From contig CM048553.1 of the NCBI GenBank assembly GCA_026413225.1, positions 142,980,690-143,044,689 on the forward strand: DNA of 64,000 bases. The letters run 5' to 3'. The DNA is from Otis tarda (lineage: Eukaryota > Chordata > Aves > Otidiformes > Otididae). Position numbers and translations under genes: made by a program. Positions within the stretch are counted from its first letter, which is position 1. The number at the start of each line of letters is the position of its first letter. Shown here in pieces: positions 35,610-48,038 of the stretch. Under the pieces are notes generated by a model. The model ran no database searches, was not told where the DNA came from, and saw nothing but the letters and a program-made list of their open reading frames with translations.

Positions 35610-36716
35610 TGTCATAGTTTAGCCCTGCTCGGGACAAAGCTACACAGTCTCTCACTCACTCCCTCAATGCTCCGAGGGAATAGGGGAGAGATAATAAAAT
35701 AAAAAAGGCTCAAGGTTTGAGATAAAGACAGGGAGAGATCATTGAAGTTACCGTTGCAGGCAAAACAAACGCGACTTGGGGAAAACTATTTATTTATTAT
35801 TATTAATAAAACCAAAGCAGGATAATGAGGAAGAGAACAAATTTCCCCCCACTCCTTCCTCTTTCCAGGCTTAACTTCATTTCAATTATCTTTACTTCTT
35901 TCTTTTCCCGAGCGGCATAGCAGGGAATAGGGAATGGGGGTTACCATCAGTTCATCACATGTCACTTTCCACTGCTGCTTCCTCCTCAGGGGAAGAACTC
36001 CTCACATTCCTCCTGTGCTCCATCGTAGGGTCCCTTCCACAGCTACAGTCCTTTGTGAACTACTCTGGTGTGGGGTCCTTTTCCACAGGGTGCAGTCCCT
36101 CAGGAACTGGCTGCTCCAGCACAGGCCCTCCATGGGCCACAGCATCGTTTGGGCATCTGCCTGCCCTGGCGTGGGGTCCTCCATGGTCTGCAGGTGGATC
36201 TCTGCTCCTCCATGGACCTCCATGGGCTGCAGGGGGACAACCTGCTTCACCATGGACTGCACCATGGGCTGCAGGGGAATCTCTGCCAGGAGTAACATTA
36301 CTCCTCCCCCTCCTTCTTCACTGACCTTGGCGTCTGCAGCTGTTCCTCTCACAAGCAATTCTTCACCATCAGGCTCAGGAAGACACCTTTTCACATCTCT
36401 TCACTTCTTGTGGCTGGGCTGGGCCAAATTGGGCCCAGACGGCCGCCCGGTGGGAGGCCAGAGGGTGAGGGCTACAAGACTCACAAGGCTCACAGCTCCC
36501 CCTCTCTGCCCCCTCTTCTGCTTCTTCACTTCTTTTTTCTTATTTATTTTTCCCCTTCTTGAATACATTATCACAGAAGCGTTATCATGGAACATTCCAT
36601 CACCAATTGGCTTGGCCCTGGCCCTGGCTTGGCCCTGTCTGAGTCCACCAGACAAAGGGGAAACTTCTAGCAGCTTTGTGCAGTAGCCCCTCCTCCCACT
36701 AAACAAAACCAACACA
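35610..36716. mobile_element. Solo LTR of an avian endogenous retrovirus
   Basis: This 1.1-kb block is clearly more GC-rich than its surroundings. It begins TGTCATAGTTTAGCCCTGCT and ends CCAACACA, giving the TG...CA ends of an LTR, and both ends are flanked by AAAT (35606-35609 and 36717-36720). The start resembles the TGTCATGGTTTAACCCC-type LTRs I know from neoavian genomes, as do internal CATGGGCTGCAGGGG-type repeats. No gag, pol or env remains, so it is a solo LTR left by recombination. I cannot fix the family or strand without a repeat library. The open frames inside it (35934-36686 plus, 36002-36394 minus, 36401-36715 minus) are by-products of its composition and not genes. Confidence 0.8.
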
Positions 36717-39541
36717 AAATATAAGCTGTATCAATCCACTTTGAAAGTAAAGATATAATTAAATTCAAGTTTTATTTGCAGATAATTGTTAATTATCAGT
36801 AGCTTCCTCTTCTTTAAGTGAAGTTAGGCAAATGTGAACTCATCTTATTAGTTTGTGTTCTACCACAGTCCTAATATCTACAGAGTGACAAAGGCATCTA
36901 ATAGACAATGGAAAGCTGCAAGGAAGTTGGATTCCTATAAGACACTCCCATGATAGATGCTTCTCACATAAGGGAAAGACTCGCTGGGATGAGTTACAAA
37001 TGTGGTATCAAGCACTTCTAAGAAGGAAATGCTCCATGAAAGGACTGATAAATTCCAATCTACACTGTCAAGAGGAGGCTAATGTGGGGGACTTGCTGAA
37101 CGGCAGAAAGTATACATGGATGAGTACTTAAATAAGAGGAAACATTATCTGTATAGTAACTGTTTTTTCATGTTTTGTATGTTATACTGGGCGTAAGGAC
37201 AGCACTGAAAACTCAGCAAGTTCTGTTTATTACTGTGTGGGAACGCTCTTTGTATGCATTAATAATCACAAGAATTGTCTCAAGTGTAATGGGCCCATAC
37301 ATACCATTCATGCAGTAGAGCTAGGAACACCTCTTGAGGAACTGAGTTACTATACAGCAAGTAAACAACTGTTCCTACTGTAATGTTTTCTGGTTCCTTT
37401 CGCTCTCATTCATTCACTCATGTTTCAATCACACATTCAGGATAATATTTTGATGCAAAAAAAAAAAAAATCCCCAAACCCATCCATAGTGTATCTTCAA
37501 TTTATAGAGTATTCAGATATTAATATTTCTATTTATTTGATCAGTTATTGTCAGCAGTTTTTCAGAGGACATCCAGATTTCGCATTTAGATGTTCAATTC
37601 ACCATAGAACCTGAGCACATTTGTATAAAAGATCTGAACTATCTCAAGTGCTGATGTGTGAAATCTTGGTACGTTAAGCATTTCTGGCAATTTGATTATA
37701 TAATTGTTTTTAATTAGTGCTTGTTCTAAGCCCAGCCACAGTGAGTGTTAAAAATTAAATATCTGATAAAGAGAAAGCTTTACGCCTTAATCAAGTACAG
37801 ATGTTAAAGTGAAGAAAGCGCTGCTTAGCATCAGTGTCTGAAACAAGTCAATTATTTTCCCTGTGATGAACAGCAATTCTAATATTGCTTTTCTAGAACA
37901 ATTTTTGTACAAAGACTTTCTCTCAAGTCAATCAAGCAGCAAGACATCTAAATTAAAAGCTTCATTAGTATTTTTCAATTTTTTTTTTTGGGGGGGTGTT
38001 ATTTTAGTGCTGTTGGTGTGAACCTTGTATTTGGAGGTTTGTGATTTTCTATAATTTTGTGCCTGAAAGCTGCAGAATTTGCTAACAATTCCTTAATGTT
38101 TGTATTTACTGAATGTGTACCCTGGCATAGCATAATATTAGCACAGTGCAGATGTAATGTTTGGATGAATACTTGAGGTCAAATGTTTTAATAGTCTCTC
38201 TTAAAATAGATAAAATTAAATCTTCAGCTCAGAGGAAGCTATATTTAGTGTGCCTTGTAAAATCCCTCATTTGATGTGTATCGTAGTTTTTAATGAAACT
38301 CTCCTGTGAAAAGAAGAAGGTAGTGACATTGGAGATATCTTTGTCATGTGCTTGTCTTTTAAGTATTCACAGCTCACAGTTGTTTATCGCTGATTATAAT
38401 GATTATCAGGTTCTATGTGCTCTGTATGTTGATTTAAGAGGCTTGCCATAGTTACAGAGCCTTTGATTGTATGGTGATGACTTAATATTTATAGCTACAA
38501 GCAGATTCCAATGTTCATCCTATTTTTACTACTGCTATAAATATCTGCTTTGCTTAATAGCAGCTCCTTGGTCAAGTTGCACTTATGACCTGTTTTTACT
38601 GCCTATAATTTCTTTCCACAAGAGAAATATTTTTACTTTCTTTCTCTAACCTTATTTCCAGGACTTTAAATATTTTTGAAATTGCAAGTTAAATCGTACC
38701 TTTTTCAATTGAGAAGTTACCATAATTTTTGGAATGTCACCTGTCTTTTCAGAGACATGAATCTTTCAGCTCCCGGGCAAGCAAAGCCAGTCACGTTCTA
38801 GAGAGAATTAAGTTCTCAAGTTAGGAGTACCAAAGTTACTGCTTCATGTCCCATGGTCAGTCAATCATCAATAGCAGCTTTAAGGTTTGTTTGAGGTTTA
38901 GAAGGACTCCAGCATTGATTGTCAAACATATTTAACACAGTGTTGGCCACTTCTGGGGTGTATGGATAGGCGCTAGGCATGTTGATAAGCCTCCCATGCC
39001 AACTTTGTGTTACCTGTTGTTTTCCAGAAGCTTTGTAACTGAGGAGCTAGCCCATTGCTCTCTCTGCATTTCTTGTAGTTGCAGAGTAATCATAGATTTC
39101 TTGTTTTTCCTCTGAAGCTCATGTGTCAATAAAAGGCACAAATTTCCTATATAGAAGTATTTTATTTGAGAAATAGTAATTGCAACAAATCCCACTGGCT
39201 GGGCCCACAGTCTATGCTGTCTCTGTGATTCAAGCACAGATAACTGTTTCATTCAGGAGCAGCAGTGGTCCCATGCTAAAAAAAAAAGAAAAAATATAAT
39301 TAACTATACTTTTATTTTAACTATGCTTTGAACACAGCTTAACATGTCTAGTTTTGTTGATGCAAAATTATTAGGAGTGCTGATAGTTTCTGCCTTTTGA
39401 AATTTTTATAAGGAAGCACTACCAGTGTTAGTTACCAGAAAGCATTGCATGTCTGCTTCCAATTTAATGTAAAACATTTTTTTTGATCAGGATTATATAT
39501 GACAACTTAATAAGATAGAGATATATTTTGATTTATTGCAG

Positions 39542-39568
39542 CAATTGTGCAACTGGTCAACTACAATA
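39542..39568 (+). CDS. RIMS2: Candidate RIMS2 27-nt microexon
   Basis: A moderate acceptor (TTTTGATTTATTGCAG) and a consensus donor (AATA|GTAAGT) bracket 27 nt. In the phase required between 30673 and 43472 (1-1) it encodes Ala-IVQLVNYN with Asn completed at the next junction, without a stop. UGC abuts the acceptor. The exon's last base is A rather than G, which weakens the donor. This is less convincing than the three candidates in the previous intron and could be a cryptic pair. Confidence 0.3.
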
Positions 39569-42074
39569 GTAAGTTAGAGGCTTTTTGTTTCAAAGTAATT
39601 AATTTTTTAATGTATACAGATTTAATAAATTTAATAAATTTAATTACTTTCATTTACTAGTTCTCACTCTTAGGAATGTTTTAGACAGAGTAGGGTTTTT
39701 TTTGTGTTTTATTATTTGAATCCTTTCCCTTCACTATATTCATTCAGGTAGAATACCTTATGCTATCGTTCATCCCCTTTGTACTTTGATGTCTTGTCCA
39801 TACCAATTATTGTATAAAATTGTTGATTTAAAGGATAGACTTTTTAATTAAAGGATTTTCCCATTTCACCATGTTATTGCTCTTCATTATGTTTTTCATC
39901 TCCAAATGCTACAAATACTTTGTGTGTATGCATAATATTAAGAACCATCTCTGTGTTTTTTATATCTATAGTTATGGATTATTAGGACAATAATAGACAA
40001 TATTCTATCATCATAGTAAATTGTGTTTTTTGTTTCATTACATATCAGCTCATACTAACTTGCTATTCACCTGCATCTTTTTGGATTATGCCTTTCTGGA
40101 GGTAACTTCCTATTTTGCCCAAATGTATCAACTTGTCTTTTATAGATTAAAATCTCTCTGCCACTTCAAGATTATCTTGACAAGTTTATTTATTTCTTGT
40201 TGCTATTTGCTGTACTTTTCAATTAACTTAATCAGAAAAAGTAATTATTAAGCTGTTTTCCAGATTTTTCAATTTTTAAAATGAAAATATTAAACATTGT
40301 CAGAATAAGTTGTTCACTATGAAGTTAGAAAAAATGTGGTTTGTATTGTAAGAATGCTGTTTGCAATTAGTCACCTATCATCATAGTCAAAAAAAAAGCC
40401 TTTCTAAATTATTCCAGTTTCAGTTGGGCTTCTCTGTGGAAAATATGGATTTAGGGTATTGTTTTGTCTCAGTATATGGAACCATCATAGCATGATAACT
40501 GATGGCTGTGTCAGTACGTTTTTACATAATGCCTTTTAGTCAGTTCAGTGAAACACATAGCTTGTTATCTTAGTGATAGACACTATAAATTAAAATCGGT
40601 AAAATACGAAAGTAACATTTATGAATAGAGAAAATATCTTCTAGTCTATCAAAAAAAGAGTCTGCCGAGCTCTCACTTGTGGTCTTAACTCTCAGAATTG
40701 CTTATAGCTCTTTTGCTTTCTTGAGTAACAGATTGATGGCATACAAAGCTCTTCACATAGATAGCTTGTATTCCCCTGGCTGCCTGCTTTTTACCTGTAG
40801 AATTTTTATTTTGGTAACATCTTGACCAGAGTCTTCAAATAACCTGCAAAATGATCCTCTTAATTTTCCTTCCTCTCCATGCTTTCCAGTGCATTTCATG
40901 TTCTTCCAGCTTTCGGGCAAATTAAAATAAATATCTTATATATCCTTTCCCTGCTTTCTCCAGAAATGCTGGTTTTATCAATAAGAAGTAGTTCTCTGTG
41001 CATTATTTTTGTATTGAGAACAATATTTGTTTAGTATATAAAACTGGCAAATATCTCATCGATTTGCTTAACTAAAAAAAATTGTTATTGCTTTATTGCG
41101 TTTTTTAATTTTAAAGTTATTGAGCTTTTAGCTCTTTCTCTTTTAGGTCAAGAATTGCAGAATTGCAGTCTATTGATTTCCAGACTGACTTGCACAAACT
41201 TTGTTCAGATATTTTCTATACTTTACTAATTGTCCATAGATCAGGGTCTGAGTTTCTTGCCCCTTTAGTGAACATACTGTTCAAGCTGTTCCTCACACAA
41301 TAGATTTGATTGTGTTTGTATTAAGATGGCTTTATACTATATTATTTTTGCTGTGACCCATTCTATGGACACAATGGGCTTAAGTTTACCTTGATAACTT
41401 GCCACACTTTAGAAAGTTTTGCTATATACCACGAGCTGCTGAGAAACGCTGCTGACCCTGTGGTGCCAGCTCTCAATCAGTCTTATGTGGCTGAATTGAG
41501 GGGTCATATGCTTGGTACTCGAGTGGATGTCTTCAGGAATGTAGTTAATTGTCCCTGTTATAGATTGGGATAGCCTTGTTGATATCCAGTTGCAGTAACG
41601 TGGCACTTAAGAAAAGCAAGGTTAATATTTAATGCAGATGAAAACGTTCAGTTACAACACCTGACATAGACAAAACAAGTCTAAAATATTTATAAGATAC
41701 ATTGCACAAGAAATACAAGAGGAAATAAACTATTTACATGATGAGTTGGTTAAAAAAAAAGATAGCTCTTTCCTTTGTTTGTTGGCCTTGATCACAGCTC
41801 AGTTTCTTCCAGCTAATTTCTCCTTTAATTTGTTGTGGGAGGAGAGTCAAGCAAAACTGTGTTGCCCTGGTCCTTATATGCTGTATTGGTGTGTACACTA
41901 ATATGTGTATGTCTTACATGGAATAAAAGTCTGTAATTTGTTACTGGCTCTCAACAGAGACTACACGTAACATGACTTGATTGCTTTGAAGTGACAAGGG
42001 GGTATTTGATCCTCAGCATCCTTACATTGATGTAATGTAATCTAATGATGATGTGCTACTTTGTCCCTTTATGT

Positions 42075-42090
42075 ACACACACACACACAC
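42075..42090. repeat. (AC)8 microsatellite
   Basis: A run of eight AC dinucleotides in the intron. Confidence 0.95.
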
Positions 42091-43471
42091 AAAGCAGCTT
42101 ACACCTAAACACAGGAAGAAGTTAATTACGAATTAGAATGGTTCATACATGTCCTTGGTCCTAAGGCCATACAAGGAGTAGAAATACTTAGTGGGAAGTA
42201 TCAAACAGTCTTGGAACAATGAAATGGACTGAATTAATGAAGTTTTGCTTAGGTGTTTACTGAACATTTTCCAGGAAGAAAACTATGAAAAATCTGGAAT
42301 AGAAGACTAAATACTCTTGGACTCTCAGAAATTTCTCATGGGAAAAAAAATTACACTTTTATGAGCCAGAATTTTCCCAGTGCCAGGTGGATCTCTAAAT
42401 ACTCGTTACTTGCTTACTGCTTTCAGGACAAGAGGCAGTTATATGAGTTGTCATAGCCACCAGGAGCTGTTTGAAGACCTATTTCTGCAAAACAGTATCA
42501 TCTGGTTAAAATTTGCAATTCTTCCATTACTTATAATCGTATATTAATTTGATCTTCACAAAATTTACGAAAACTTCTTTGAAATTGCTGTATATCTAGC
42601 ATCTTTTTTTTTTCACAGAGGGTATTGTACCCTGGGACAGCGAATTTGTCTTTTTCAATTTGATACAGGCAGTCACTTTAATATATCCATTTTTTAAAAA
42701 GACTTTTCTTAAATCCTACATAAAATGGCCATGTGGTAGCCTTTCAAGCTATTATAATTGGGAAGGCTTTTGCATAGACCTTCCATGCCTTCTGTAATCC
42801 TAATTCAAGGTTACCTCCAGGATGTAGGCAGGTGTCTGTGTCGCCTTAGCTTGTGTATTTGTGAAGGAATCATGGTTAAGTTCAGACTGTGAGTGAAATT
42901 TGATGGCACTGAGTAATTGTTACTTTAACTGTTTCTGAAAAATAAATCTCTCTTGAACCCAAACTCTGTATTTAACCCCATAGTAGTTTCCTATCTCAAA
43001 TTTTTGAAATGAACTTTGGATTAGTTTTCAATCGTTGACATTTCTGCTTGAATTATATTATACATAATCGTTACAATACAATTTAAATTAGAAAATGTAA
43101 TAATCAGTTTTGTGTATTATTCTAAGGAAAAAAAAATCATTTTTATTAGTTTTGTTATTAATGCATCATATTGACCACAAATAAATGGTAAATTTGGATA
43201 TTTTGATTATTTTAAATCCCCAGTTTGATACATGGCAATTTATTTCTATGCTTTTAAAGTATAACTGTAGGAGCTATAGCTGTACTTAAAATAAAGTGTA
43301 ACAACAAGAATCAACTTTATGTATGTATTTTGAGTTACAAAAAACAAGAAGAAGTCATGATAAAATTCTTGATCAAATTCCATCTTTTGTCATGCTGCTA
43401 ACTACTGTAGATATGGTAGGAAAATAAAAAGTGCAATTTCAGATTCATTGAATATTTGCATTTCTTTTTAG

Positions 43472-43628
43472 ATTATCGACATAATGGGAGAGATCTTCAA
43501 AGTTCAACGCTATCAGTGCCAGAACAAGTTATGTCATCTAATCATTGCTCTCGATCAGGGTCCCCTCACCGTGGAGATAGTATAGGACGGACTAGATCGT
43601 GGTCTCCCAGTGTCCCTCCCCCACAAAG
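43472..43628 (+). CDS. RIMS2: RIMS2 exon: Ser/Pro-rich C2A-C2B linker
   Basis: A 157-nt exon between TTCTTTTTAG and CAAAG|GTAAAT (phase 1 in, 2 out). It completes Asp and reads YRHNGRDLQSSTLSVPEQVM, then SSNHCSRSGSPHRGDSIGR and TRSWSPSVPPPQ. This is the conserved linker of RIM2; the RIM1 counterpart has a related SVSPHRG pattern. It is serine-, arginine- and proline-rich and has no fold signature, consistent with a disordered scaffold segment carrying potential phosphosites (SGSPHR, SWSPS). It ends in AG, so the next exon decides whether the junction residue is Ser or Arg. Confidence 0.96.
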
Positions 43629-44897
43629 GTAAATTGATATTTAACTATGCAGGTATATAAATTTAAGTGGTATTGGACCTGTAACAATACTGGAAGGAGT
43701 CTCCAGACTTTCAAAATGGCAATGAATTACTTAGACCTTATGAAATTATGTCAAGCCAATAATGTTTTTTCTTACATTATACTGATGTGCATAAATTCAC
43801 CTAATTTTGTCTTATTTTTTGTCAAAAGTCAGTACATTCCAATCTAAGGAAATAAAAATATTTCTCTAGATTTTCATTTTCAAAAGCTATTTAGAAGGTA
43901 CCATGTTTTACAGCATGTCATTGTTTGACATTTTCTTAGCGTTCATTTGTCAGTGGCTGGTTTCAACCCTGTTGTCTGCATAGAATTGATTCTAGAAGAG
44001 CCTTAACACCTACCTGTGGTGGCTTCCTTTTTACTATTTTTTTTTTTCAAACTTTTAAAGCATCAAGAATCATTTGGCACACATACAATTTTATACTGAA
44101 AAATGTCAGCTCCTGATCTTAGAAAGCCTCTGAGATTCTGTATCCTGATAGCCTATTTAGAAGAAACATCGGGACATTTCTTATAGAACCTAGCCTTTTT
44201 GGATAATGGCTATTACTTGATTGAATATAATATTTAGGCTAGAACTGAGACATTTTCTGCATTGATAAGATTTTATAATAGGAAGTAGAAGGATAGATAT
44301 GAAGGGGGATGAAGCCTGTTTTCCAGCACTTTTGTCACTATGTATGGGTAGGTTTCCAGCTGGTATAATTCAGCTGGAATAAAAGAGGACGTTTTTTCCT
44401 TTCCCCATAATGTTCACAATTCCTATTTAATACTGAATGTCTGGTATCCAGTATTTCCAATCGGGTGCATGTGTGTATTCCTTTCTTCTATAGCCATTCC
44501 GATTCTCTCGTATTCTGCTTTCCTTTGTGTTACCTTTGTTCTTTTTTGTTAGCTTAAAATTCTCTTGACTTCATATTCTCTTACTTACGTGTTTGCTTAC
44601 CATTTCCTCTAATAGACACAGACTAAATTATATCCTTTTGCATTAGTGAGGTGGTAGGATCCCAGATTATCCCATATTATCACAGACAGCTAACTGGCAG
44701 AAACTGTAAGTTTTCAGTTGAAATCTAAACCCATATGTAAATACAGCCGGACTTTAAATGAGACATAAACAGTAGACGTAGAGGGGCCTATTCTAATTTC
44801 TAGTATACTGATTTCAGTCTAAGTAATTGCCTATGCTAAATCTCTTGGGGTTATTTGTCTTGGATATAGACATAAACCTGAGCAAAAGTTCTTTGTA

Positions 44898-44935
44898 TGT
44901 GTGTGTGTGTTTGTGTGTGCATGCATGCTGTGTGC
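44898..44935. repeat. TG-rich microsatellite
   Basis: TGTGTGTGTGTGT is followed by an interrupted TTGTGTGTGCATGCATGCTG and TGTGC. It is an impure (TG)n repeat in the intron. Confidence 0.9.
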
Positions 44936-46987
44936 ATTTTGGGCAGAACTTTTACCCAAGCTAATTAACACTTGTCTAACACCATTAAAAAAACCTTATT
45001 TTCATTTTCTTGTAATTTTGCATTTCTTTACATGTATGACATGTTTCCTGACTTTCCTAAAGTTGAATTTTTAAACACAATTTTGAACTTACAGAGAAAA
45101 ATATTCCAGGTGTTTCCTACAATGTCACATTCAAATGCATTATTTGTATACTATTTCCTTGCCCACACATCAAATAATTTCTTTGAGGACTTGTTGAGCC
45201 CACATAATTGGGTTGTCAGAACTTGAGAGTTTGTAGAAAAGCAGCATAATCCTTGGGTTACAGAAATGCCCTTTTTTAATTAAAATCTAGGTGTACTGGG
45301 AAAAGCTATAAACATCGTTAGTCACATTTTGCACCGTGTTTAGTTGAGTTTGCTATCCATGTGCTGTTATAGACATGTTCTCAGTGCAGTAAGCCTGCTG
45401 CATGCCCAGAGATCTCTCCATTACTGATTGATGCCTCTGCAGGCAGGAGCTCTTCGGCCATAGATGTGCAAGTTGTTTTATCTTGAAGCCATTTTGTAAT
45501 TCTCAGTTCTTTTACTGGCCTTTGTTAAACTCCACCAAAGCCACACTGTGTAGTAGCTGACAAGAAATTACTACTCCTCTTGTAGTGTTTTCAGCTAGTA
45601 TATTTAATGGGCTGTTATTCTCTTTGTAGATCAGAATGGCATTTAGATTGTGGGAGGCGCAGAACAACATGATGTTTAGCTTTTTCTAAGACTGTGCAAT
45701 TGAAAAAGCAAGATGATGGTGACTATAGAGAGTGGCTAGGCTGAAACAGTGGTAAATTCAGTAGGATGCTCATTATTCTCTACCATCACCACCTGCAATT
45801 ACACCTTTCACTTGCTTACCTGTTATCTGGTTGCTCCGTACATGATCTACAAATTGCAATAAAATTCCAGAGAAGTGAAGACATATGTTGTGAAAGCAAC
45901 TCTTCTTATAGAACACGTTTCACTGGAGAAAGTATGTAATTTTCTGTTAAAAAATAAATCTGACTGACACTGCATCCTTTGCAGAGTGAAAGAGAACTGC
46001 AATAATAGTAACACTTTGAAGAAGAAAAATATGGTTGTGTAGGATGTTAAAAAGCAGCATGAAGTCAGAACCTGTTATAGTATAGAATTTTAAAGAAGAA
46101 ATTGTTTATTTAGAACAATAAGCCAATAACACAATCTCACTGAAAATTATTTGAGCAGACAGGATGGTACTGAGTTTTCAGGACTAAGGCTTGTAATTAG
46201 AGTTTAGGCAGGAGTTTTGATTATGTGGGCAGACAGCAAAGTTCAAATCTTTGGGAAGTTTTGCAAAGAAATGGCAGCTTGAGAAAGCTTAAATATTTAA
46301 GTCAAAAGAAGAGAAAAGTAAAATAAGACCATAATACTATTGACAGAAAGAAACCCATGTTATTGTTTTTGTTTTTGTTTTTTAAATTCTGAACAAAAAG
46401 AGACCTTGAGAAAAAGGGTCAGACAGAAATTAGAATTCATAAAGGAGGAATGAGAATTGGTTTTTGGGAAAAGTAAAAAAAATTAACAAAGAACAGCAGA
46501 GGAGCACTGTCAATATCCTTTTTAGAGTACAAATATATATGACAGTCCAATGGCAGGGTAAAGGCAATCCTGAATTTTCTATTATTTTGGTGTAAATAAG
46601 GTGGTTAAAATACATACAGAGAAGAGATTGCAGGAGAGAGTTGTAGAGTAGAAGGTAGAAGAATTATACCCACTTTTAATATAGCAAATATAAAGTTACT
46701 AGCCAGAGTAAGCTTTGTATTTGTCTTCATGAAAGCCAGAGTGGAGAAATGCTTTATGAGAAATGAAGTAGGGCCACAGGCAAATGTTTATGTGTAGTGC
46801 AACATCTTCATAACACTTCTATGCAGAAATAAACAAGAGCATGGCAACAGCAGTGAAGGATACACATACAGGTTAACACTGATCATGGACTGGCAAATGA
46901 CAAAGAATAAGGATAATGGGTACCAAAAGGGCAGACAAAGTGACAAGAGTGGACATGCTAAATGAATGGTAGAAAAGTGAAAAACAG

Positions 46988-47006
46988 AAAAAAAAAAAAA
47001 AAAAAA
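46988..47006. repeat. A19 homopolymer
   Basis: Nineteen consecutive A. No retroposon body is recognisable directly upstream, so it is called only as a simple repeat. Confidence 0.9.
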
Positions 47007-47206
47007 GAGGCCCGCATTAGGGAAGACTGCAGGAAAGGACAGAAAGCAAAAGAATTTATTGCTATAAGATTTGAATTTGTGTTCAGGGAAGCATGCAAAC
47101 TGTTATTTTCCAATCCATACAAAACAATTATATTTTAATTATCCGAGAATTATTACAGCTAGCTGTTGTCCATCTATCTTCCTATTCTTGTTGATTTGTT
47201 TTACAG

Positions 47207-47239
47207 AACAGAAAAAGTGAAGTTAGTGTGTATCGGTAG
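47207..47239 (+). CDS. RIMS2: Weak candidate 33-nt alternative exon
   Basis: The acceptor TTGTTGATTTGTTTTACAG is good. Using the donor GGTAG|GTATTA gives 33 nt in phase 2-2, encoding Arg-TEKVKLVCIG without a stop. A stronger-looking donor 4 nt earlier (TATCG|GTAGGT) would shift the frame. The product resembles nothing I know in RIM proteins. Kept only as a low-confidence lead. Confidence 0.15.
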   Translation, partial: NRKSEVSVYR

Positions 47240-47783
47240 GTATTAATTGTTAAACTGAGCAAAGCAATTGATGGGCAAAGCTTTGGTCTCAAATAGTGCA
47301 AAACTGTAAAGGTGATTGGTGCTCTTAAACAAAGCTTGCACTATGTCTACCACTTATACCTTATTAAACACTCTGTCTTTTTCAGATTCTATGCTAGTGA
47401 GATTACAGAATAAACTTTCCAGTGCAAAACAAGCATCTGCTGTTTAATTCAAATGACAATGTTTTCAGCAAGCTGCACTCTACTGTAACTGCCAGAAGTG
47501 TCTTACTGGAGTTTACATCTTTATACTATGGCCAAACTCAAGAGCTCATGGAAAATTCTTTACAGTGTATGTTTCAGCTAGAAAGGAAATTTTCCTTGCA
47601 GGTTCTAGTCTGGAAAGACTAATGAAATTTTGCCTAAAATTAACCTTTTAAAATATTTTTTTTAAAAAATCCTCTCATTTCCAAAACAAAGAAACATTGG
47701 AAAAAAACCTATCCCTAGCATGGACTTAGCACCTTTTCCTGTAGGATAATTTTTTTTTTTACATGAAAGTTAAAATTTTGTAG

Positions 47784-47921
47784 GAGTAAAAGCATACGAA
47801 AGACAGATCGACTAACACATCTCATTACCACCATGCTTGCTAATAATTGTCTGTACAAACCATTGAGGGGATGTGGTCCAGCTGCACCCCGTACTCAGAA
47901 TCTGATGTCTTTTATCCTTAG
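47784..47921 (+). CDS. RIMS2: Candidate 5' extension of the 47922 exon by an upstream acceptor
   Basis: The frame used by the exon at 47922 stays open upstream to a TGA at 47764. An alternative acceptor TTTTGTAG at 47783 would add exactly 138 nt (46 codons) with the correct phase 2 entry. The added part would read Arg-SKSIRKTDRLTHLITTML and onward, basic at its start, ending ...LMSFIL before SRNVDQ. A 46-codon open stretch occurs by chance roughly one time in nine. The acceptor is preceded by T10 but has purines near the AG. It may simply be intron. Confidence 0.25.
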
Positions 47922-48038
47922 TCGGAATGTGGATCAGGGACCACGAGGGACTCGATCTACTCCTGCGCATTACAATACCCTGACACGAATGGATAGACAC
48001 CGTGTAATAGATGACCACTACTCCCCGGACAGAGAGAG
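47922..48038 (+). CDS. RIMS2: RIMS2 exon: C2A-C2B linker, symmetric phase 2
   Basis: A 117-nt exon between TCTTTTATCCTTAG and GAGAG|GTAAAT (phase 2 in, 2 out). It completes Ser and reads RNVDQGPRGTRSTPAHYNTL followed by TRMDRHRVIDDHYSPDRE. The segments RNV(D/E)QG and MDRHRV.DDHYSPDR are the conserved RIM2 linker I know. It has no folded domain. Because both ends are phase 2 and the length is divisible by three, it can be included or skipped freely, as can the next three exons. Confidence 0.95.

Larger units (their letters stand above)
30674..43471 (+). other. RIMS2: RIMS2 large intron, phase 1
   Basis: A 12.8-kb AT-rich intron. It contains a CR1 3' remnant (32946-33010), a 33-bp tandem duplication (35076-35139), a solo LTR (35610-36716), one in-phase microexon candidate (39542-39568) and an (AC)8 run (42075-42090). 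No independent gene is supported. The acceptor is TTTGCATTTCTTTTTAG. Confidence 0.8.
43629..47921 (+). other. RIMS2: RIMS2 intron, phase 2
   Basis: A 4.3-kb AT-rich intron. It contains a TG-rich stretch (44898-44935), an A19 run (46988-47006), a weak 33-nt exon candidate (47207-47239), and a 3' end that stays open in frame for 138 nt upstream of the acceptor (47784-47921). No other gene is seen. Confidence 0.8.

Noticed and set aside
35934-36686. 250-codon open frame, longest but one in the window, rich in Trp/Gly/Cys
   Set aside because: Lies entirely within the GC-rich LTR and mirrors its internal repeats; not similar to any retroviral or host protein I recognise.
41132-41180. 21-nt unit after CTCTTTCTCTTTTAG
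   Set aside because: Acceptor is strong and the length fits, but the donor GTCTAT is too poor to support an exon.
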